Program-made: the position numbers and the translations under genes | Notes under the pieces: generated by a model | The model's input: only the letters and a program-made list of their open reading frames with translations | What the model was told of the DNA's origin: nothing | Databases searched by the model: none | Assembly (NCBI GenBank): GCA_003599295.1 | Contig: QZJK01000015.1 | Location: 1-35,200 of the forward strand | From: Candidatus Parcubacteria bacterium | GTDB taxonomy: Bacteria; Patescibacteriota; Minisyncoccia; Phycocordibacterales; UBA2100 | Length of the DNA: 35,200 nucleotides | Reading direction: 5' to 3' | In this document: in pieces, positions 17,750 through 25,304 of the stretch | Layout: every line of letters begins with the position of its first letter | Position numbering within the stretch: position 1 is the first letter of the stretch

Positions 17750-17914
17750 TTAAGAAACTCTCGCGCTGTATATTTTGTGGAGGCACGGATATTTTTCTGC
17801 TGAAAAATTCCTCGAGTTCGCGCCGCCGCGCTCACTAGGCCCCACAAAACACACATCGCCTCGAGTTTCTCTCGGGAGGGGAGTTGGGAAGATTTTGTAT
17901 CCAAGATTCGTCAT
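17750..17914 (-). CDS. Small ORF (54 aa) spanning the intergenic structured element; function unknown
   Basis: MTNLGYKIFPTPLPRETRGDVCFVGPSERGGANSRNFSAEKYPCLHKIYSARVS; begins 2 nt after the GT2 stop and ends 10 nt before the deacetylase ATG. Confidence 0.35.
   Translation of the reverse strand: MTNLGYKIFPTPLPRETRGDVCFVGPSERGGANSRNFSAEKYPCLHKIYSARVS
17754..17869 (-). repeat. Intra-operon structured element, probable distant relative of family 1
   Basis: Nested arms GAAACTC/GAGTTTC and TTTTGTGG/CCACAAAA; on the minus strand GCGC-GGCG-GCGC and ATTTTTC-AGCA-GAAAAAT hairpins (the AGCA loop matches family-1 hairpin B). Confidence 0.6.
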
Positions 17915-17916
17915 AT

Positions 17917-19248
17917 TTATCGCGTGCCCCAGCGTGTATCACGGAGCGTCATGATCGCCCAAGGAAGCTGCCACATAAGGATGACCGTGTTGAACCAGAA
18001 GCTGCATATTGCGAGGAACCATGCACGTGGTCCGACCTGTATGCGGTAGTAGAGGCCATGAAGAAAGAGCATGAGAAATAGACCCGAAAGGTACACGATG
18101 GGCCACGTGTGGTATACGACGGGGAACCACACCATCGCGCGGAAAAATACGATGGGAGAAACGAACGCGAGGAACACATAGGAGTAGAACGAAAGCGCCG
18201 CAAGAGAATGCTTCTTCCACATGAACGACGAGGCAATGAATGTTTCGCGTATCCAAGATTTTTTCCACCGCTGCTGCTGGCGCATATATTTTCCGAACGT
18301 ATCCGGCACTATGGTATGCGCCTGCGCCTCCGACGAATAGACAGCCCGATACTTCAGTATCATGAAGTTCGTAAGAGAGCGGTCGTCGCCGTAGGTGCAT
18401 TGCACACCGAAGAATTTCTGATGCAGCCACTCGTCGATGAATTTTAGGACGTATTCACGGCGGTACGCGCTGCAGCACCCGGGGCAGCAGGTGACCGTTC
18501 CGAAAATGGATTCAGCCGCTTTGTATACCTTGAATGAAATGTAGTAGCGGACCGCCTGCATTTGTGTCAAAAGATTAGTATCTCGATTCCACACGTCCGT
18601 GTGTCCGGAAACCGCGCCGACCGATCTGTCCGCAAAATATTTCACGAGATGGCGTACGGCCGAGGGTTCGATGAAGCTGTCGGAGTCTATGAAGATGACG
18701 ATATCGTGTTCCGCGCGCTTGACCCCTTCTGCCATTCCGTACCGCTTTCCGCGGTTCACCTTGAAGTCAACGACCTCGATGCGGCGCACAGAATATCGTA
18801 TTTCCTCTGCGACCCTGTGCATTTCTTCCAGAGTTCTGTCCGTCGAGCCGTCGTTTATCGCGATGACCTCTACCTTTTCCCGTGGGTAATCCACCTCGGC
18901 GAAACGTTGTATCGTTTCAGCGATGTGCGCTTCTTCGTTCTTCGCGGGAACGACGAACGTGACCGTCGGTTCATATCGCACGTCGACCTGAACGGGTTTG
19001 TGCACGTACGCGAGGAGAAAACGCGAGAGTATGTACGTCGTAATGAGCACGCTGTAGAAGCCGAAGAAAAGATGATTCGACAGCGCTTCGTAAAACACTA
19101 CTTTGTAAATGAGTATCACGTAGACGACGCCGAAGAAGACGAACCACCACCCAAGGTCGCCGACTTTTTGCGCCGTACTTCCGAAATCGCTAAAGACAGC
19201 TCCTTTCGGATTCTTGTTCGTTTCTGGCAGGTGATTGTGTGTGTTCAT
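17917..19248 (-). CDS. Processive family-2 glycosyltransferase (hyaluronan/chitin synthase-like)
   Basis: TFVVPAKNEEAHIAETIQ, AINDGSTDRT, IFIDSDSFIEP, GDDRSLTNF, QQQRWKKSW (QxxRW), several TM segments. Confidence 0.9.
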   Translation of the reverse strand: MNTHNHLPETNKNPKGAVFSDFGSTAQKVGDLGWWFVFFGVVYVILIYKVVFYEALSNHLFFGFYSVLITTYILSRFLLAYVHKPVQVDVRYEPTVTFVVPAKNEEAHIAETIQRFAEVDYPREKVEVIAINDGSTDRTLEEMHRVAEEIRYSVRRIEVVDFKVNRGKRYGMAEGVKRAEHDIVIFIDSDSFIEPSAVRHLVKYFADRSVGAVSGHTDVWNRDTNLLTQMQAVRYYISFKVYKAAESIFGTVTCCPGCCSAYRREYVLKFIDEWLHQKFFGVQCTYGDDRSLTNFMILKYRAVYSSEAQAHTIVPDTFGKYMRQQQRWKKSWIRETFIASSFMWKKHSLAALSFYSYVFLAFVSPIVFFRAMVWFPVVYHTWPIVYLSGLFLMLFLHGLYYRIQVGPRAWFLAICSFWFNTVILMWQLPWAIMTLRDTRWGTR

Positions 19249-19251
19249 ACA

Positions 19252-20586
19252 TTATCTTCCTATCCCGCGATAGGTAATACCTTTTCGTTCGAACGCATCC
19301 TTGTCGAGGCAGTTGCGTCCATCCACTACGATATCGACGCCGCACTCTTCGAAATCTTCCGGACCAAGCGCCTTGAATATCGAATGGTCGGTCGCAATGA
19401 GAGCCGCGTCAGCCCCAGTCAGCGCCTTTTCAAGGTCGCTTGCGGTCGAAGCGCCGGGGATGTACGGGTCGTACACGTTCACTGTCGCCCCGGCTTTTGA
19501 GAGAAGGTTCTTTATGACGACCGCGGGGCTTTCGCGCATGTCGGGCACATCGCGTTTGTAGGATAGGCCGAGGAGTGCCACGGTCGAACCTTTCAGTTTC
19601 TTCTTTTTTTCTCGGAGCGTTCGTTCAAGCGCGCGCACTGCATAACGAGGCATGCCGCTGTTGATGCGGCGCGCGGTCACGAGGAACTGGTGTTCAAACC
19701 CGTTCTCGCGGCCATATCGGATGAGGTAGTACGGATCGACGGGAATGCAGTGTCCTCCGACGCCGCAGCCGGGATAGAACGGCATGAATCCGAACGGCTT
19801 CGTCGAGGCTCCCTCGATGACGTTCACAAGGTCGATACCGGCTCTGTCGAAGCTAATGGCAAGCTCGTTCACGAACGCGATGTTGATGTCGCGGAATGCG
19901 TTTTCCATCATCTTGACCGCTTCGGCCTCCTTGATGCCTTTCATGCGGATTATTTCGCCGTCAATGAGCGAACTGTATAAAAAAACGGTTCTTTCAAGCG
20001 CTTCCTCGGTCAGTCCTCCGACAACGCGCGGTATCGTGCGCACGTTCCATTTTTCGTCGCCCGGATTAATGCGCTCCGGACAGTGGGCAAAATGGAATTC
20101 GTCCCTTGAGAGTCCCGATACGCGTTCGAGAATAGGAAGCGCGACCGCTTCGCAGACTCCCGGGCTTACAGTCGACTCGATGACGACTAAGGCGCCGTAG
20201 GCAAGGTGCCGGCCTACTATCTCGCACGCGCCTTCAAGCGGCCGGAGATCTGGCAGGCGATTCTCGTGGACAGGCGTGGGCACGCAGACGATGTACGCAT
20301 CAAGGCCCTCGAGGTCGCGTTCTTCGGCGGTCACGGAAAGCGCTCCGGCGCGCTTGAATTGCACCGCCTCTTCGGCATTCAGGAATCCTGCTTCACGGCG
20401 CATGAGCTGCGCTATTTTCTTTTCGTCAATATCGAATCCGACGACGCGGAACCTACGCTCTGCCGCGAGAATAGATAAAGGAAGCCCGACGTACCCAAGA
20501 CCGATGACGCCGACGGACGTTATTGTTCGGTGATTGGTTTGTAAGGAAGTGTATGAACGTTCTTTTTCGAGGTAATCGAGTGACAT
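19252..20586 (-). CDS. Nucleotide-sugar dehydrogenase (UDP-Glc/GDP-Man/UDP-ManNAc dehydrogenase family)
   Basis: VGVIGLGYVGLPLSI; ESTVSPGVCE; PERINPGDEKW; YPGCGVGGHCIPVDPYYL (catalytic Cys); GLSYKRDVPDMRESPA. Confidence 0.93.
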   Translation of the reverse strand: MSLDYLEKERSYTSLQTNHRTITSVGVIGLGYVGLPLSILAAERRFRVVGFDIDEKKIAQLMRREAGFLNAEEAVQFKRAGALSVTAEERDLEGLDAYIVCVPTPVHENRLPDLRPLEGACEIVGRHLAYGALVVIESTVSPGVCEAVALPILERVSGLSRDEFHFAHCPERINPGDEKWNVRTIPRVVGGLTEEALERTVFLYSSLIDGEIIRMKGIKEAEAVKMMENAFRDINIAFVNELAISFDRAGIDLVNVIEGASTKPFGFMPFYPGCGVGGHCIPVDPYYLIRYGRENGFEHQFLVTARRINSGMPRYAVRALERTLREKKKKLKGSTVALLGLSYKRDVPDMRESPAVVIKNLLSKAGATVNVYDPYIPGASTASDLEKALTGADAALIATDHSIFKALGPEDFEECGVDIVVDGRNCLDKDAFERKGITYRGIGR

Positions 20587-20591
20587 GTATA

Positions 20592-20626
20592 AGATGCGGG
20601 CAACTGTGTGCTACTCTGCCGCATCT
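20592..20626. promoter_or_regulatory. Inverted repeat just upstream of the dehydrogenase start
   Basis: AGATGCGG (20592-20599) / CCGCATCT (20619-20626), with 19 nt between. Confidence 0.35.
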
Positions 20627-20717
20627 GGAGGTGAGACGTTCAAGAATGTGTGGAGATTTCGTCTTTTCCGCACCACACAATGCAGGACATGAAGCGAAGA
20701 TGAATGTACCCGCATAT

Positions 20718-20783
20718 AGCCGGGGAGGCCGCGCCCATTCTCGACTGCGGCCTCCCCGGCTCACTCGGTCCCTTCCAGGGACC
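20718..20783. repeat. Double-hairpin structured intergenic region
   Basis: 15-bp perfect stem AGCCGGGGAGGCCGC/GCGGCCTCCCCGGCT (14-nt loop), followed by GGTCCCT-tcc-AGGGACC; no U-tract on either strand. Confidence 0.75.
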
Positions 20784-20996
20784 CTTTGCACGCTCGTTCC
20801 TTCTCTGTATTCGTCATGCGCTCTACGTCATTATGTTGCTAAAGAGCTCTTGGGTGTGCAGTGCGCAACTCTCCTCTGCTTCTGCAGATCAATTAATTGC
20901 GATTTGGTTACGCACTGCGCTCCCCGCACCTCTCTAAGGAGCAGAACTATCGCCCATCATAAGAAAATGGTGATGAGGACACTGTGAAGCCTCTAT

Positions 20997-22172
20997 TTAT
21001 TTTGAATCAACGGCGTTCGGAGAGCTTCTCACACCATTTTCTTTAGAGAAATCAACCGAAATCTCGCTCATGTTCTCTCGGCTTCTTTCCGGTGGCGCTT
21101 TCGCATCAGGGCTCTGTTTTCCTCCCGGAAGAAGCACGCTCACGATGGTCCCGTGTCCTTCAACGCTTCGCACTGTTACTTTTCCTCGATGGAGACGCAC
21201 GAGTTCCGAGGCTATCGGAAGTCCGAGGCCGATACCGCCTTTCGCGCGAGTGCGCGAGCGTTCTGCGCGATAGAACGGCTCGAAAATGCGAAAAAGGTCC
21301 TTCCGCGCGATGCCTATACCGGAATCGCGGACGGTCAATTCTATGTAGTTTGGATACACCGGTTCGACAGTGATGGTAATGTGGCCTCCGGGAGACGAGT
21401 ACATGATAGCGTTCTTCAATATGTTGGTGACGATCTGATCAAGTGCCGTCGCATTGCCCCATACGACCCTTCGCTCGCTCATACGTGCAGTCACTTCAAG
21501 ATGTTTCGGTTCGGAAAATTCCTCTAGTTTCCGCATAGAATTTTCGACGATAGGGCCGAGGTCTTCGTCGCGGAACTGTATGCGTTCCGGTCGGACCGAC
21601 GCCGAAAGGGTCAAGAGGTTATTGAGGATATTGGAAATGCGATCAAGTTCCTCGACGGTGTTTAAGAAGACCTTTCGCGTCGCATCGCGCATGTCGGAAT
21701 CGAGGAGCGCCACCTCGCTGTTCGTTTTTATTATCGAAAGGGGAGTGCGAAGCTCGTGCGCCACGTTCGCAATGAACTGTTTTTGCGAATCCAACGCACT
21801 TCTTGTCGGCGAAAGGACAATGCGCCCGACGACATATCCGGCTGCCATGGTAACGGCGATGACGATCAGTGATAGAGCGATCATATTGCCCCTTTGAATG
21901 TTCTCCAGTTTTTCCGCGACCGACGCGGCAATTTCCGCGGTCGTAGAATCAAGCGTTACGCTTTCTTGGATAGCCTCCGTCATCGTCGTTATGACGTTCT
22001 TATAGAGGTAGCTCGAAGATATGGCGACAGTGCCCAGTATGAAAAGAGAGAACAGTACGAGAAGCGCGATGGTCCGCGCTTCTGTTCGGACGAACGGATC
22101 GAGATGATACCTACGTACGTAGGCGATAGCCCACGCCACGAATCGTTTCGAGAACGTCCTCACCGCTCGCAT
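20997..22172 (-). CDS. Two-component sensor histidine kinase
   Basis: Two TM segments; ANVAHELRTPLSIIKTNSEVAL; DQIVTNILKNAIMYS; DSGIGIARKDLFRIFEPFYRAE; GGIGLGLPIA. Start uncertain (ORF extends to 22232, overlapping the regulator). Confidence 0.88.
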   Translation of the reverse strand: MRAVRTFSKRFVAWAIAYVRRYHLDPFVRTEARTIALLVLFSLFILGTVAISSSYLYKNVITTMTEAIQESVTLDSTTAEIAASVAEKLENIQRGNMIALSLIVIAVTMAAGYVVGRIVLSPTRSALDSQKQFIANVAHELRTPLSIIKTNSEVALLDSDMRDATRKVFLNTVEELDRISNILNNLLTLSASVRPERIQFRDEDLGPIVENSMRKLEEFSEPKHLEVTARMSERRVVWGNATALDQIVTNILKNAIMYSSPGGHITITVEPVYPNYIELTVRDSGIGIARKDLFRIFEPFYRAERSRTRAKGGIGLGLPIASELVRLHRGKVTVRSVEGHGTIVSVLLPGGKQSPDAKAPPERSRENMSEISVDFSKENGVRSSPNAVDSK

Positions 22173-22785
22173 CGCTGAGCTTCTTTCGAAGATTCTTGAT
22201 ATGGACGTCCACCACGTTGCTAAAGGATGCATAGTTGAAATCCCATAAATGCGCCAGTAAATCTTCCCGGTTCACGACCTGATCCGGATGCCGGAGGAAA
22301 TATTCGAGGAGTCCGAATTCCTTCAACGTAAGCGGTACCTCTTTGCCCTCCCGGTACACTCTCCGTTTTACCACGTCCATCTCGATATCGCGTGCTTTCA
22401 GTATTTCCGGAAGCATTTCGTTCGGACGGCGCAGGAGTGCCTTGATCCGCGCAAGCAGCTCGGCGAATGAGAATGGCTTCACCATGTAGTCGTCGGCCCC
22501 CGAGAGAAGGAGGTTCACCTTGTTCTCCGTTTCATTGCGGGCGGTCAGAACAAGGATCGGTATGACTATCTCCAGATCCCGGATGGATTTGCATATCTCA
22601 AGCCCGTCCATCGAGGGAAGCATGAGGTCAAGAATGACAAGGTCATAATCGTCCCGATGCATCGATATCCTCGTCTGTGCTTTCTTTCCGTCGCTGATGA
22701 TGTCGACGGCGTACCCGTGTGCCTGAAGGCCGCGCGAGAGCGCTTCCGCGAGTTTTTCTTCGTCTTCTACAATGAGTATTTTCAT
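22111..22785 (-). CDS. OmpR/PhoB-family response regulator
   Basis: MKILIVEDEEKLAEALSRGL; DLVILDLMLPSMDG; winged-helix C-terminus ...VVDVHIKNLRKKLSD...IRGVGYRL. Start corrected from 22833 to 22785. Confidence 0.93.
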   Translation of the reverse strand: MKILIVEDEEKLAEALSRGLQAHGYAVDIISDGKKAQTRISMHRDDYDLVILDLMLPSMDGLEICKSIRDLEIVIPILVLTARNETENKVNLLLSGADDYMVKPFSFAELLARIKALLRRPNEMLPEILKARDIEMDVVKRRVYREGKEVPLTLKEFGLLEYFLRHPDQVVNREDLLAHLWDFNYASFSNVVDVHIKNLRKKLSDASGEDVLETIRGVGYRLRT

Positions 22786-22911
22786 AGTATTGCTTCTATA
22801 ACGTGTAATGTGCCGGGCAATGCATGCGCCCACCCTTATATTCCATAGTGTGGCATGGATATTTCATGAAGACCGCCTTCATAGAGACGGGCGAGCTACC
22901 CGCGCATTACA

Positions 22912-22989
22912 GGCGAGCGTTGCGAGCGAAATGCAAAAGTGCTCTTTTGCATTTCCGAGCCGAGGAGTCCAGAAACCGGAAGAGCCGGT
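22912..22989 (-). repeat. Family-2 structured repeat, copy 2 (directly 3' of the DUF1761 gene)
   Basis: Minus strand ACCGGCTCTTCCGGTTTCTGGACTCCTCGGCTCGGAAATGCAAAAGAGCACTTTTGCATTTCGCTCGCAACGCTCGC; matches 9944-10025 outside the re-paired stem. Confidence 0.85.
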
Positions 22990-23010
22990 GTACAATCGTC
23001 GCTTTTCTGT

Positions 23011-23433
23011 TCAGACCCAAAGGGCAAGGATAACGCCCATGGCGAGGAGCGAGGCCAAGTAGTAGCCGGCAGTGATGAACCAATAGGTCCAGGACTTTCC
23101 GTCCCAAAGGACGGCCCCGAGCGAGACCGGAACAACATATCCAAGCCAGTTCCAAAATCCGGCCTGGAGCCCGGCGGAAACTCCGCTCGTATTCAGGTAG
23201 GTGTTCGCGAACAGGAGAGAGTGTGCAAGCACGTAACTCATGATGAGCGTGCTGACGACCATAATCGTGTAGGTCTTTCCCATGCCTTTTGCTTTCGCGG
23301 CGTTCAATTTCTCTTCGGTCAGTCCCGCTTCCTGCATCCATTTTTTACCGAAAACGGGCCCATACCAGAGAAACCCAAGAACTATCGCCGCCGCGGCGGC
23401 TCCGATGACTGCGAGAAGATTAATAGGTATCAT
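23011..23433 (-). CDS. DUF1761-like membrane protein
   Basis: Four TM segments; VLGFLWYGPVFGKKWMQEAGL...GFWNWLGYVVPVSLGAVLWDGKSWTYWFITAGYYLASLL. Confidence 0.8.
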   Translation of the reverse strand: MIPINLLAVIGAAAAAIVLGFLWYGPVFGKKWMQEAGLTEEKLNAAKAKGMGKTYTIMVVSTLIMSYVLAHSLLFANTYLNTSGVSAGLQAGFWNWLGYVVPVSLGAVLWDGKSWTYWFITAGYYLASLLAMGVILALWV

Positions 23434-23611
23434 ATACGCGATACGTAGCGAATTATTGGGCTAATGGCCCAATTGTAGCCTTAATTCATCGCTGTCCCAA
23501 CGGGTCTCCCCGGGGAGTGGATAACGAAATAGCGCATATTCCACGGGTATTCCATACTTATGCCACTGGTACTAAAGGGGTCGAATTATCAATCAATAAG
23601 GCCTTTTCTCT

Positions 23612-23845
23612 ATGAAATCACTGCACATGGCCGCGTGGATACTTATCATCGTCGGGGCGCTCAACTGGGGGCTCGTCGGCTTAGGAGGATTCCTGGGTGG
23701 TAATTGGAATCTCGTTCAAATGCTTCTTGGTTCATGGCCCGCTCTTGAGTGGATCGTGTACATCCTCGTAGGCGCTTCAGCCGTCTACGAGATCGTAACG
23801 CACAAGAAGAACTGCAGACAGTGCAATCCTTCGGGCGGCATGTGA
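23612..23845 (+). CDS. DUF378-like small membrane protein
   Basis: AAWILIIVGALNWGLVGLGGFLGGNWNLVQMLLG...VYILVGASAVYEI. Confidence 0.82.
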   Translation: MKSLHMAAWILIIVGALNWGLVGLGGFLGGNWNLVQMLLGSWPALEWIVYILVGASAVYEIVTHKKNCRQCNPSGGM

Positions 23846-23868
23846 CGCTTTTGTGCGTCTCGCCCGGG

Positions 23869-23895
23869 AACGGACTGCCCTTAGGGCAGTCCGTT
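23869..23895. terminator. 12-bp perfect hairpin between convergent genes (weak or bidirectional terminator candidate)
   Basis: AACGGACTGCCC-TTA-GGGCAGTCCGTT; no long U-tract. Confidence 0.5.
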
Positions 23896-23899
23896 GCGT

Positions 23900-24676
23900 T
23901 CAGAAGGCGACGGTCGTGCCGACCGCGAGATGGTCCGAGACACGGTCCGGGAACACTGCGTAGTCGGTCATAGCGATTTCCGGCGAGGCAAATATCCAAT
24001 CTATCTTTCTCCGCGGGTTCCATGCCGGATACGTCGCGAAGCGCGGTTCGAGCACGGAGCGATGTGTTTTTACTTTCAACTGTTGCGTCAAAGAGCGAAA
24101 GTTCCTTTTCCCGACGAACGACAGGCTCATGTTCAGGTCTCCTCCTATAACGAACGGCCCCTTTCCCATGAGCGCCTTCGCCATCTTTTGGATCTGAACC
24201 TCTTTCGAATACATGTTCAGCATGTCAAACGGCGGGAGATGCGCCGAGACGACCGTCAGTTGTTTTCCGGGCGGGAGGTCGAGCGTCGCGATAAGAAAGC
24301 CTTTCCGCAATGTTGGAAGGCTCTGGTCGAACTTTACGTGTTCCGAGGTCAGAATGGGGAAGCGGGACATGATGCCGCAGCCTGCCGAGTAGACAACGCG
24401 TTCTCGAATTCGCCACTCGCTCGAGGCGCCATGGACGAGGTGTAGGTATCCAACGCGCGACGCGATGTAGCGAAGTTGGTCAATACGACTCGTAAGCGGG
24501 GAGATGCGGTCGACTTCTTGGAGGAGAACGACGTCCGGTTGATGCTTGTTGAGAAGTTCGACTATCTTGTCGAGGTTCGCGACTATCTCGCGGCGCCTGA
24601 AAGAAAGGGGGACCGGATTGTCCGAATTCCACCCATGCTGAATGTTGAGGGAGACAATCTTTACTTTTCGGTTCAT
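23900..24676 (-). CDS. Endonuclease/exonuclease/phosphatase (EEP) family protein
   Basis: KIVSLNIQHGW; DVVLLQEVD; VIGGDLNMS; KIDWIFAS; SDHLAV. Confidence 0.88.
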   Translation of the reverse strand: MNRKVKIVSLNIQHGWNSDNPVPLSFRRREIVANLDKIVELLNKHQPDVVLLQEVDRISPLTSRIDQLRYIASRVGYLHLVHGASSEWRIRERVVYSAGCGIMSRFPILTSEHVKFDQSLPTLRKGFLIATLDLPPGKQLTVVSAHLPPFDMLNMYSKEVQIQKMAKALMGKGPFVIGGDLNMSLSFVGKRNFRSLTQQLKVKTHRSVLEPRFATYPAWNPRRKIDWIFASPEIAMTDYAVFPDRVSDHLAVGTTVAF

Positions 24677-24686
24677 TAACTTCTAA

Positions 24687-24795
24687 GTATACCCCGTGAG
24701 ATAGCTCCTCTGGAATACTCCCCAGTGTATAGGTTGCACGAGATATACCGGCCGTTTCAATTAAACGCAGGGTGCGCATATCTCACGGGGTATAC
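24687..24795. repeat. 17-bp perfect inverted repeat flanking a divergent promoter region
   Basis: GTATACCCCGTGAGATA (24687-24703) / TATCTCACGGGGTATAC (24779-24795); the right arm is nested in CGGGGTATACCCCG (24786-24799). Confidence 0.9.
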
Positions 24796-24870
24796 CCCGC
24801 CGCCGTCAGGTTTCCCTGGTGAATCCACAGAGGGTCGCTTTCGGCTCCCTGCCTGGTATACCATTGCATT

Positions 24871-25296
24871 ATGTTCAGGGTCCTGACTTTTGCTGCAGCC
24901 GTCGTTGTCGTGTTTGCCGGCATGACGACGGTATTTCCTATATTGGAAAGCGAGGTAGATCCCGGTATTTCGAGTGTCGCGGTGGCGGGAGCACCCATCA
25001 TTATCGGTTCGGAAGAGGACCGTCCGGCACGCGTACCCGTATTGGAGCGTCCGAAAGACAAGACTCGTCCCTCCTGCATCCTCTCGTCAAAGCCCGCGAC
25101 GGTCGCGCGCGGAGAGCAGGTGAGCATCGCCTGGGGTTCGGAGAATACGACGGTCGCCTGGCTCTCGGGGGTGGGCGCGGTCCTGCCGGAGGGCGGCATG
25201 TATGTGCGTCCTTTCAGATCAGGCGCGTATACGCTCACTGTGCGTTCGGCTGAAGGAAGGTTCGGCTATTGCAGGACGTGGATAACCGTCCGTTAA
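24871..25296 (+). CDS. Secreted Ig-like/PKD-like domain protein
   Basis: Signal/TM MFRVLTFAAAVVVVFAGM; SCILSSKPATVARGEQVSIAWGSENTT...GAYTLTVRSAEGRFGYCRTWITV. Confidence 0.68.
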   Translation: MFRVLTFAAAVVVVFAGMTTVFPILESEVDPGISSVAVAGAPIIIGSEEDRPARVPVLERPKDKTRPSCILSSKPATVARGEQVSIAWGSENTTVAWLSGVGAVLPEGGMYVRPFRSGAYTLTVRSAEGRFGYCRTWITVR

Positions 25297-25304
25297 TCTT
25301 TTTG

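Noticed and set aside
17740-17904. N-terminal 55 aa of the deacetylase ORF (MDTKSSQLPSREKLEAM...)
   Set aside because: Derived from the intergenic structured element; a signal-anchor start at MYIDLSLRRML (17739) is more plausible.
20523-20987. 154-aa plus-strand ORF across the kinase/dehydrogenase intergenic region
   Set aside because: Composition is not protein-like, it traverses strong hairpins and antisense coding sequence, and no family is recognisable.
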